A stretch of 64,000 nt of DNA from Didymodactylos carnosus (Eukaryota > Rotifera > Eurotatoria > Philodinida > Philodinidae). Positions within the stretch are counted from its first letter, which is position 1; each line of letters starts with the position of its first letter. Below are positions 55,338 to 64,000 of the stretch, one piece after another. The notes under the pieces are model-generated. The model saw only the letters and a program-made list of their open reading frames with translations, was not told the DNA's origin and searched no databases. The position numbers and the translations under genes were made by a program. The DNA lies in the NCBI GenBank assembly GCA_905250885.1, contig CAJNOQ010000129.1:1-64000 (forward strand), read 5' to 3'.

Positions 55338-56360
55338 ATGAATCAAAAGGGGAAAAAAAATACTCTGCAAGGAGGTTGGTTGGCTAATGTTTCAATAGCT
55401 TCAGTTTTAACAGTTGGCAGTATATCGGCACTTGCGGCAGAAATAGATGTAACCGAGGAAAATGTAAAGAATAATGTGTATCATAGTGAAGAGGGCTATC
55501 ACATTAATGCTAACAGCCCTAATGAAGCTTTTACGCTTAAAAATGGGTCTTTAGGAGGGCAGGAAGATAAAGAAGGGAAAGTTATGTTTAAAGTTAGCTC
55601 CCCTATTAGTGCACTTAAACATATTAGTGCAAGAACTCCTGTAATAGGTGAAAGTAAAGTAAAAAGAGCAAAAGAGTTTACAGTTGATGCCTCTATTGAC
55701 AGTAAAGCAGTTCTAGAGGGAGATATCTTTGCAGCCAAGCTACAGTTCCTTGAGGGATCAGTAATTGCTAATGGTAATATAGGGGTAGGAGCTGACGGAG
55801 AGACTATAGCTAGCTCCCAAGGTCCCGTACATCTTACTCTCTATTCTAGCCCACAGTCTAAAGCACGAACAGTGGATTTTGGAAAATTACAGGTTGATCA
55901 TTCTCTAATTATCAACGCTCATGCTCAATTATCTCTTACTGCAAATATGACACACAGCAAAAACGGGGTAAAGTTAAATGTTTTAGAAGGTAGAACAACC
56001 AAAAGCGGTAATTGGAAGGGTAGTATTAATTTCTTGGACACTAGTCCAGAGGGAGCTGGTTCGATTTTAGAATTAGAGGATAATTATAGATTAGAAGGAA
56101 ATATTAACGTGGCCCCTGGAACAACTGATCCTACCCTGGGGAATTTAATTGCTAATAATGCTATTGTTATGGGAGATATTGGTAAAACTGTTCCTCTTAG
56201 TACTCTGGTTATTAATGATGGTAAAATATTTGCAGTAAAAGGTGAAGTGTATTTGAAAGGGGAAACTACTTTAAATGATCGTGCTAAATTAATAATAGAG
56301 AAGGATTATACGACAAGTCGTGTTAATACGTGCGGCGCGGAGGCGGAAATCAGGGTTTAA
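55338..56360 (+). pseudogene. Autotransporter (Sca-like), N-terminal passenger part (copy 1)
   Basis: 340 aa: N-terminal signal region (GGWLANVSIASVLTVGSISA, cleavage after ALA) and beta-helix-like passenger sequence (GDIFAAKLQFLEGSVIANGN, SGNWKGSINFLDTSPEGAGS, LEDNYRLEGNINVAPG). It ends in VNTCGAEAEIRV just where the same protein carries on in another frame, so the gene is split by a frameshift in the GC-rich stretch about 56325-56345. The same split is present in the duplicate. AAAATAGGAAAA precedes the ATG. Confidence 0.8.
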
Positions 56361-58725
56361 CAATGAAAAACCTTTGAAGTTTACTACTACTTTTTTGGAA
56401 GACGGAAAGTATAGAGGTGGTGTTGACACAGAGATAATAAGAATAGCTGGAGCGGATGTTGAGTTATATGGTGAGGGATTGCGCTTGAAAAATATTATTT
56501 TTAACAAAGGCTCAACTTTCACTTTACCTAGAGGTATGAAACTTGATGGTAAAAATATTCAAAATCAAAGCAACGAAAGACAAGATCCTACTATCCGTCT
56601 ATCAGGTGCTGATCATACTATTGAGCCCGAGCAGACTATTGGTCAGGAGAATCATTTGGTTAATATAGTATTGCAGGATGACCACACTATAAACATTCAG
56701 ACTCATAATTTTCATGCGGCTCTAAAAACTTCAGGAGATCACATAGGAACGGCGAATTTTCAGCGAGTTGCTTCAGGAAATCAATCTATAGTATATGGTT
56801 TAGGGGACAAAGATAATAAATTAAAAGAAGTTAATATCGATAATAATACGAATAACAGAGGAAATACCTATACTTATCTTACCAATGTTAGGGCACGCTA
56901 TAATGCAGGCGGGACAATAGCAGGCACTGTTAAACTTGGCGAGCAGGGTATGCTGATACTTAAAGATGACATAAATTTAGTAGGTAATATTGAAAATGAC
57001 GATAGTCTACGTAGAGCTGTTAACCCAGTGATTTTTGAAGGAAATAGTAGAATTGTAGGTAATATTGGTAAAAAGGACAATCCTATGGTTGCGGTTAATT
57101 TTAGGGGCGACAGGAAGGAGCAAAAGTTAAGCGGATCCATATATGCTGATACTATTGAATTTAACAATAATGATATTATTCTATCAGAATCTGCTGGTAA
57201 TGTGCCTATAACTCTTAGCGGTACAACCCATATTGATGGTACTATTAATTTAGGTGCTAATAAATTAATATTGGATCAATCATATTGGGGCCCTAATATT
57301 GCTATTATGACTACTCTCAATCAATATGATCGTCTGGGCTCTATTGAAGTAAAGACTTCCCTGAATATTGTGGAGCCTAATAAAGACTTGCCTCTAATAG
57401 TTAATGATGACTTAACTTTACCGAGTTCAGGTGATCCAGAACAGTATTTATTTATTGATCAGAATATAGACAATATAGCTCTAAGCAATATAGGGAGAGG
57501 GCAAGCTTATGCAGAGTGGGGAGTTGAAAGGGAAAACAATAGTGTAATATTAACACGTACCAATAAAGCACGACGAGTTGTGAAGCGAGATGTACAAGCA
57601 GCAGGAGGAGATAACACAGACCTACAAAATGTCCAGAATTTGGTTAGTGCCTCAGGAGGAGATGCATTAAGTCTGACTACCGATATTGGTAAAAGTGCGG
57701 ATGAAAAAACTCGTGGGGAGAAGGGAATAAAAAATACTTCTGGAAATACTGAAGCATTAGCAAGTATGTATCAAGCCCATATGACCGCAAGTCATTCTGT
57801 ATTGCTAGGAAGATTAAATACGAACGTTCTTTCTTATATATCAGGAGTAGGAATAGGGGCTGGTGATGAGGGCCCACCAAAAGCAAATATAGGTACGTGG
57901 GTTATGCCAATTTATAGTCACGCTAATCAGAAGCAAAAACATGTTAGTAAGCCCTCATATGCAGTAAAAACGTTAGGGGGGATAGGGGGGTTGGACGTAG
58001 CTCTAAACAATAATCTGACATTAGGTGCGGCTATTTCTGTTATTAATTCAGAGGTTAAATATAAAAACCTTAAAGTTGGTGATAAAATGAGCACTAAAAC
58101 TATCATGTTATCTGTTTATGGAGCACAAAAGCTTACCGACCAGCTTTTTGTGGAAGGAGTTGCATCTTATGGCTCAACTCAAATTGGGAATAGAGAACTA
58201 AGACCCTTCTCTTTCGGTGAGCAAATTGCTAAGGCTAATTATGAATCCATAGCTTATGGAGGAGAAGTATTAATGGGATATAATGCTGTATTCAATAATT
58301 CAGTATTGCTAACTCCCGTAGCTGGCATGAGTTATATCAAATCTCGAGATGATGCTTATATAGAAACGGGTACCACCTTTGCAAATAAGACAGTTGATGC
58401 TTGTAGCATTAGTAGAACTGATGGGGTTGTTGGAACTAGAGTGTCAACCTCAATGAATATACAGAGTAATATGATAGTAATACCTGAAGCCCACGCTATG
58501 CTTTCTCATTATTTGGGAGGAAAAGCTGGTAAATTTATCGCTATCCTACAGGGTGCTCCTCAGCCATTTAGCCGTATTAATGATATAGTAAAAACAATTT
58601 ACAATCTAGGGGTAAGTATTAGCTCTAAATCTAATAATATAGAGTATGGACTTGGTTACGATGCACATTTAGCTAATAAATATGTTGCACATCAGGGGAG
58701 CTTGAAAGTTCGTTTGAATTTCTAA
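56320..58725 (+). pseudogene. Autotransporter (Sca-like), passenger remainder and beta-barrel
   Basis: 801 codons in the second frame; homology with the first part begins around EKPLKFTTTFLEDGKYRGGV. Passenger repeats go to about residue 420 (GTIAGTVKLGEQGMLILKDD, KLSGSIYADTIEFNNNDIIL), then a linker with KARRVVKRDVQAAGG that may be a cleavage site. The C-terminal 270 residues form an autotransporter barrel (GTWVMPIYSHANQKQKHVSK, TKTIMLSVYGAQKLTDQLFV, GGEVLMGYNAVF) ending in KVRLNF with the terminal Phe. Rickettsial Sca proteins act as adhesins. If the frameshift is real, the barrel part has no signal peptide and cannot be exported alone. Confidence 0.8.
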
Positions 58726-58739
58726 TTTTTACTATAACA

Positions 58740-58781
58740 GCCTTAAAGGTATGAAAATAAATATTTTTATACCTTTAAGGC
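58740..58781. terminator. Bidirectional hairpin between autotransporter gene and phaC
   Basis: GCCTTAAAGGTAT (58740-58752) pairs with ATACCTTTAAGGC (58769-58781), and the inner bases GAAAATA/TATTTTT extend the stem. The two genes converge on it (ends 58725 and 58791), as expected of a shared terminator. Confidence 0.7.
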
Positions 58782-58790
58782 GAGAGTCTA

Positions 58791-60551
58791 TTAAATTATC
58801 CTTTTTTTAACATAACTCCCAGGCGCCTCTTCGATTGCTATTAAATTATTATAATCTATTGATGGTAATTGAGTACCGCTATTATTTTGGAGCCACGTTA
58901 GCCAATAAGTCCACCAGGATCCCTGATGGTCTATAGAATTAATAAACCATGACTCACTAGCAACAGTTAAATCATCATGCGTTTTATAATAATATTTAGA
59001 ATTAAGTGGAGGATTAATCACTCCCGCCACATGCCCAGAACTGGTTAAGCAAAAAGTTTTCTGCCCATTTAATAGTTTTACTCCTTCATATACTGATTGC
59101 CAGGGCGCTATATGGTCATCCTTAGCAGCAAGAAAAAATGAATTACAATCAATTTTGCTAAGATCAATAGAGGTGCCAAGTAGCGTTAATCCATTTGGTT
59201 CTTTTAATAAATTATTCAGATACATGTTACGCAAGTAATAGCTATGCATAGTGGCGGGTAGGTTTGTGGGATCAGAATTCCAATAAAGCAAATCAAAGGG
59301 CATTGGGGCTTTGCCAAGCAAATAATTATTCACAAAGAAAGACCATACTAAGTCATTAGCTCTTAATAAGCTAAAGCTATTTGATAAATAGCGGCCATCC
59401 AAATAACCTTTGGAGTACATTTCTTGTTCAATTATAGAGATGGCTGGTTCATTGATAAAAATTCCTAATTCGCCGGGGTTTTTAAAATCTAAAATAGTGG
59501 TAATAAGACTAATACTATTAATATAATTTAAATTATTGGCTTTAAGGTAGGCAATTGCCGCTGCAAGTAAAGTACCGCCAATACAGTAGCCAATCCCATT
59601 AATATTTTGGTAACCGAGTTGGAGTAAATATTCACATGATGCTAGAATTCCTAATTTTAAATAATCTTCGAAATTTACATCAGAGAGTAAGTGATCAGGA
59701 TTAACCCATGAAATCATGAATACTTGAAAATTATTTGCGGTAAGAAATGCTACCAGGGAATTATGATTTGAGAGATCAAGTATATAATATTTATTGATAA
59801 AAGGAGAGATTATAAGTAAAGGAGTTGAGTATACTTGCTGCTTAGGTTCATAACATATTAATTGCATTAATTTATTTTGTAATATAATTTTGCCTTTACT
59901 AGCTGCTATATTTTGTCCTAGAAGAAAAGCATTTTTATCAGTAGTGTTAATATTTAATATTTCATCAGAATTTCTTATATCAGTTAGCAGATTTTCTAAA
60001 CCTTGAACGAGGTTTTGTCCGCCGGTTTTTAAAATTTCGTTGAAAACTAATGGATTACCAAAAGCAAAATTTGTAGGTGAAAAGGCATTAATAAATTGGC
60101 GTGTTATAAATTCCAAATGTTTTTTGAGCTCAGGAGACAAATCATATTGAGTAATATTTTTTTCTAACCATTCTGACGACATTAAATAAAATTGCTTAAT
60201 AAAATCAAAATATGCACTATTTTCCCAAGCTAAATCTTTGAATCTTCTATCTTTATTATTAGGAGAGAATAAGGGAGCAGAGGCTTTCCCTATGAACTTA
60301 TCTAGGGAGTTAGTAATAAGTGATTGAAGTTTTGCTATATATTCTACATTTAACTGCCAAACTTTTTCAGGATTTTTGAGCATTTGCTCGCTTATACTTG
60401 TCATTATTATACGATTCTTATCCGTATCGATAAGTGATGGAGGCATTATATTCCCCTTACCTTGCATAAGATATAGTATAATTTCTTGATATTTATCGCT
60501 AATTTGTTTGATATTATTGATTATTTGATCAACCGGTTTATTATTTACCAT
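58791..60551 (-). CDS. phaC: Poly(3-hydroxyalkanoate) synthase (class I PhaC)
   Basis: 586 aa. Polymerises (R)-3-hydroxybutyryl-CoA into storage polymer. The N-terminal domain has NPLVFNEILKTGGQNLVQGL; the alpha/beta-hydrolase core has the lipase-like box GYCIGG with the catalytic Cys, FMISWVNPDHLLSDVNFEDY upstream of it, the Asp in AAKDDHIAPWQS and the His in SSGHVAGVINPP. The length is right for class I. With scoA/scoB it suggests active hydroxybutyrate/acetoacetate metabolism. phaA/phaB are not adjacent. Lies upstream of the ubiD part on the same strand... that is, transcribed after it. Confidence 0.92.
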   Translation of the reverse strand: MVNNKPVDQIINNIKQISDKYQEIILYLMQGKGNIMPPSLIDTDKNRIIMTSISEQMLKNPEKVWQLNVEYIAKLQSLITNSLDKFIGKASAPLFSPNNKDRRFKDLAWENSAYFDFIKQFYLMSSEWLEKNITQYDLSPELKKHLEFITRQFINAFSPTNFAFGNPLVFNEILKTGGQNLVQGLENLLTDIRNSDEILNINTTDKNAFLLGQNIAASKGKIILQNKLMQLICYEPKQQVYSTPLLIISPFINKYYILDLSNHNSLVAFLTANNFQVFMISWVNPDHLLSDVNFEDYLKLGILASCEYLLQLGYQNINGIGYCIGGTLLAAAIAYLKANNLNYINSISLITTILDFKNPGELGIFINEPAISIIEQEMYSKGYLDGRYLSNSFSLLRANDLVWSFFVNNYLLGKAPMPFDLLYWNSDPTNLPATMHSYYLRNMYLNNLLKEPNGLTLLGTSIDLSKIDCNSFFLAAKDDHIAPWQSVYEGVKLLNGQKTFCLTSSGHVAGVINPPLNSKYYYKTHDDLTVASESWFINSIDHQGSWWTYWLTWLQNNSGTQLPSIDYNNLIAIEEAPGSYVKKRII

Positions 60552-60592
60552 GCGAAACTAATTTTAAGTTACAATTATTATCAATAACTAAG

Positions 60593-61318
60593 TTATATTT
60601 TAAGAAATTCCCATATTGTATCAATTTTCTTAATGATTTCATCGGTCATTTCTATTGTTTTGCCCCAATTTCTATTAGTCTCCGGGGAGATTTTATTAGT
60701 TGCATCGATCCCGATTTTACTACCCAGTCCTGATAAAGGCGAAGCGAAGTCAAGATAATCTATTGGAGAATTCTCAATAATTATGCTATCTCTGGCAGGA
60801 TCACTTCTAGTAGATATAGCCCAAATTACTTCTTGCCAATCACGAATCTTTATATCCTCATCTACTACTATAATGAATTTTGTATACATAAATTGCCTTA
60901 AAAATGACCAAATGCCCATCATAATTCTTTTTGCGTGCCCGGGATATGCTTTACGGATAGACACCACTGCCACTCTATAGGAACAGCCTTCAGGTGGTAA
61001 CCAAAAATCTACAATTTCCGGAAATTGTTGTTGAAGTATAGGAATAAATATTTCATTCAGTGCTTCTCCTAATATAGACGGTTCATCTGGAGGCTTACCA
61101 GTATATGTACTAAGATATATTGGTTGTTTCTTCATAGTAATAGTTTTAATGTTAAAGACTGGGAAAGTTTCTATATCATTGTAATAACCGGTATGATCTC
61201 CAAATGGTCCTTCGGGGAGATATTCATCTAAGCTAACATATCCTTCAAGCACAATTTCGCTGTGAGCCGGAACGCTCATATTGATGCTAACACAATTTAC
61301 CAGTTCAATAGACTTACC
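60593..61318 (-). pseudogene. ubiD: UbiD decarboxylase, 3' part only (cut by the duplication)
   Basis: 3-octaprenyl-4-hydroxybenzoate carboxy-lyase of ubiquinone synthesis, dependent on prenylated FMN. The frame can be followed from the junction ([20 protein letters not shown]) through [48 protein letters not shown] and [20 protein letters not shown] to the end. That is about half of the roughly 490-residue enzyme; the 5' half with the flavin-binding Arg and Glu is replaced by lpxB sequence at 61318. By the logic of a tandem duplication, a complete ubiD should follow the second copy beyond the window. Confidence 0.9.
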
Positions 61319-62309
61319 TCTTTTTAAGATTACTAAATTAATTAAACAAGTGGTTAGGGATATTGAGCGGCAAAAGCCAAACTTATTAATTACTATAGAT
61401 TCTCCTGGCTTTACTTATAGAGTAGTGCAGAAAATTCGAAAGCTAAGACCCAATTTAAAGATTCTTCATATTGTTGCTCCGCCAGTTTGGGCGTATAAGC
61501 CTTCGCGAGCATTAAAATATGCTAGGGTTTATGATTATTTATTTGTTTTATTACCATTTGAGCCTCCTTATTTTCAGAAAGTAGGGTTAGACTGCCGTTA
61601 TATTGGCCACCCCATTATAGAGCAAAATTTTCATGAAGAAAAAACTAAGAAACAGTTAAGAGAAGAATTGCAACTATATCACAATACTTTAATGCCAAAG
61701 ATAAATTTGGATACCCGAATCTTATCAGTTACTTGTGGAAGTCGTAAGGGTGAGATAGTAAGGCATATGCCGGTTTTTGTTAAGGCAATCAATATAGTGG
61801 CTAGGCAGTATCCTAATCTATTAGTAATATTTGTTTTGGCGGATATAGAACATCAAGCTTTACTTAAACCTTTCTTCACCGATACAGAGTTCAGCTACTG
61901 CTTTTCAACCAATCGTTTAAAGGTTTTTGCAGCTTCGGATATTGCCTTAGCTAAGTCTGGTACTAACACTTTAGAGATAGCTGCTTGTAATACACCTATG
62001 GTTGTTGCCTATAAATTAAACTTAGTAAGTTACTGGCTAATAAAATTTTTGATAAAAGTCAACTATATTTCTCTGATTAACATAGTAGCAGACAGAGAAA
62101 TATTACCAGAATTAATACAGTTCAATTGTACTAGCTTGAAAATAGCTAAGGCATTAATCTCATTGTTAACTAATAAGGATCAAGCGGATAAACAATTAAA
62201 AGAAAGTAGAAAAATTCTAATAGAATTAGGTTTTAATCTCCTTCATTCTCCCTCGCACATAGCGGCCACTATAATCAAAAATGAATATCTCTCTAAAATA
62301 GACCCTTAA
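61319..62309 (+). pseudogene. lpxB 3' fragment in duplication copy 2
   Basis: Identical to lpxB from codon about 72 on ([20 protein letters not shown]). The open frame is extended upstream by about 13 codons of antisense ubiD, with an ATG at 61281, but lacks the N-terminal substrate site GESSGD, so it is not a working synthase. Confidence 0.9.
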
Positions 62310-62847
62310 CTTATTCAACCTTTAATTGACTATAATAGCCTCCTTCTAATTTTGCCCTCTTAACGCGGGTTAATTAACACCAGTCATTACTTTATTACAC
62401 CACTTTTTCACAATTTAATTGACTTGCATTTTTTTAAATGTAAAAATTAATACTAATAAATTTATTAATTTATTTTTAATTCTTTTGTCCCATTTAATTA
62501 AGGTCATTTTAAGGGGGATTCTATAATTAAAATTAAATAATACTCCCAAAACCTAATATAATCATTTGCTTTTAAGAGTTGTTTTTCATTTGATACTGCT
62601 CGTAGCTGAAGAGTTAGGAAACGATAGAATCAACTTTAAGAAACGCTAGGAGTGTTCAAGCTCCAGGAGCCCAGAGTATCTTATATACGTAAGCATCTGA
62701 GCACTAGAACAATGAGGAAGCCAATCCTTGAAGTTTACCGGGGATATAAATAGCGCCAGGAAAATCTACGAGATGGATCCCAAATGGTGAGTTAAAGGGA
62801 GCGTGGTAAACAGACCTACTAAATTAACTTAAAAATAGGAAAAAATA

Positions 62848-63870
62848 ATGAATCAAAAGGGGAAAAAAAATACTCTGCAAGGAGGTTGGTTGGCTAATGT
62901 TTCAATAGCTTCAGTTTTAACAGTTGGCAGTATATCGGCACTTGCGGCAGAAATAGATGTAACCGAGGAAAATGTAAAGAATAATGTGTATCATAGTGAA
63001 GAGGGCTATCACATTAATGCTAACAGCCCTAATGAAGCTTTTACGCTTAAAAATGGGTCTTTAGGAGGGCAGGAAGATAAAGAAGGGAAAGTTATGTTTA
63101 AAGTTAGCTCCCCTATTAGTGCACTTAAACATATTAGTGCAAGAACTCCTGTAATAGGTGAAAGTAAAGTAAAAAGAGCAAAAGAGTTTACAGTTGATGC
63201 CTCTATTGACAGTAAAGCAGTTCTAGAGGGAGATATCTTTGCAGCCAAGCTACAGTTCCTTGAGGGATCAGTAATTGCTAATGGTAATATAGGGGTAGGA
63301 GCTGACGGAGAGACTATAGCTAGCTCCCAAGGTCCCGTACATCTTACTCTCTATTCTAGCCCACAGTCTAAAGCACGAACAGTGGATTTTGGAAAATTAC
63401 AGGTTGATCATTCTCTAATTATCAACGCTCATGCTCAATTATCTCTTACTGCAAATATGACACACAGCAAAAACGGGGTAAAGTTAAATGTTTTAGAAGG
63501 TAGAACAACCAAAAGCGGTAATTGGAAGGGTAGTATTAATTTCTTGGACACTAGTCCAGAGGGAGCTGGTTCGATTTTAGAATTAGAGGATAATTATAGA
63601 TTAGAAGGAAATATTAACGTGGCCCCTGGAACAACTGATCCTACCCTGGGGAATTTAATTGCTAATAATGCTATTGTTATGGGAGATATTGGTAAAACTG
63701 TTCCTCTTAGTACTCTGGTTATTAATGATGGTAAAATATTTGCAGTAAAAGGTGAAGTGTATTTGAAAGGGGAAACTACTTTAAATGATCGTGCTAAATT
63801 AATAATAGAGAAGGATTATACGACAAGTCGTGTTAATACGTGCGGCGCGGAGGCGGAAATCAGGGTTTAA
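62848..63870 (+). pseudogene. Autotransporter (Sca-like), N-terminal passenger part (copy 2)
   Basis: Identical in protein sequence to 55338-56360, including the premature end in VNTCGAEAEIRV. The whole 538-base leader is copied too, so it should be expressed like copy 1. Confidence 0.8.
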
Positions 63871-64000
63871 CAATGAAAAACCTTTGAAGTTTACTACTAC
63901 TTTTTTGGAAGACGGAAAGTATAGAGGTGGTGTTGACACAGAGATAATAAGAATAGCTGGAGCGGATGTTGAGTTATATGGTGAGGGATTGCGCTTGAAA
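63830..64000 (+). pseudogene. Autotransporter (Sca-like), second part (copy 2), cut by the window edge
   Basis: Start of the frame that holds the rest of the passenger and the barrel (RKSGFNNEKPLKFTTTFLED and on). Same bases as 56320-56490. Confidence 0.75.

Larger units (their letters stand above)
53809..61318. repeat. Large tandem duplication, copy 1 (7510 bp)
   Basis: Sequence from 53809 recurs from 61319 with an offset of 7510 up to the end of the window. The unit contains the lpxB 3' part, the autotransporter gene, phaC and the ubiD 3' part. The junction 61318/61319 joins the inside of ubiD (minus strand) to the inside of lpxB, with only a CT in common. No IS element lies at it. I saw no difference between the copies in the shared 2.7 kb. 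Confidence 0.95.
61319..64000. repeat. Large tandem duplication, copy 2 (partial, runs off the window)
   Basis: Matches 53809-56490. It holds the lpxB 3' fragment, the 538-base leader and the beginning of the autotransporter gene. The remaining roughly 4.8 kb of the unit should follow to the right. Confidence 0.95.

Noticed and set aside
1-64000. CRISPR array, prophage or plasmid backbone
   Set aside because: No regularly spaced repeats with unique spacers, no capsid, portal or terminase genes and no rep/par genes were seen. The only tandem repeats are the minisatellite, the OPR array and the two large duplications.

Overview
The window reads as the chromosome of an AT-rich, insertion-sequence-laden alphaproteobacterium of the family Rickettsiaceae (Rickettsia or a close relative such as the Megaira/Torix-type symbionts). 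The evidence is gene content and order: spl1-iscS-iscU/iscA, leuS-DUF3576-scoB-scoA, a TlyC/YbeY pair, nadD-rsfS, an Sca-like autotransporter, phaC, an LRR-like giant protein and an OPR/RAP protein. No tRNA, rRNA, prophage or CRISPR array was recognised. The species cannot be fixed from sequence alone.

Region by region. 1-372 is a purine-rich minisatellite. 491-3217 is a damaged iron-sulfur operon: an N-terminally truncated Spl1-type desulfurase, an iscS with one frameshift, and an in-frame fusion of the first half of IscU to the last two thirds of IscA. 3301-13147 (minus strand) holds an unknown protein, a broken leuS, a DUF3576 protein, the ketoacid CoA-transferase genes scoB/scoA, a VUT-type membrane protein and a DD-carboxypeptidase. 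A perfect-looking 1767-bp tandem duplication repeats scoA, the membrane protein and the tail of dacF. 13324-22316 is mostly ordinary housekeeping: trmJ, a beta-barrel protein, tlyC, ybeY, a lipase-like protein, bolA, nadD, rsfS, a KefB-type antiporter and an SH3 protein.

22.4-44.4 kb is an insertion-sequence graveyard. It has IS3, IS110, IS5 (three types), IS630, IS256, IS481, IS4 and IS66 elements, several nested. They cut up what looks like an O-antigen locus: a glycosyltransferase interrupted by an IS, an O-antigen ligase, and a 3'-truncated asparagine synthase. An OPR/RAP repeat protein sits in the middle of this region. Two families of short non-autonomous elements (MITEs) share termini with the IS630 and IS5 elements and lie here and in surrounding intergenic regions. 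43.5-44.4 kb has a split peptide-deformylase-like gene.

44.5-64 kb returns to housekeeping and envelope functions: a small lipoprotein, a pair of pilus-assembly-like membrane proteins, alaS, pal, ruvX, eptA-lpxB, an autotransporter, phaC and ubiD. A second tandem duplication of 7510 bp starts inside lpxB (53809) and joins the inside of ubiD (61318) to a second, 5'-truncated lpxB (61319). Its second copy runs off the right end.

The window is marked by damage to core genes (iscS, leuS, autotransporter), two apparently identical tandem duplications and heavy IS load. These may be biological, as in a young or decaying symbiont genome, or partly assembly and base-call artefacts; the sequence alone cannot separate the two.
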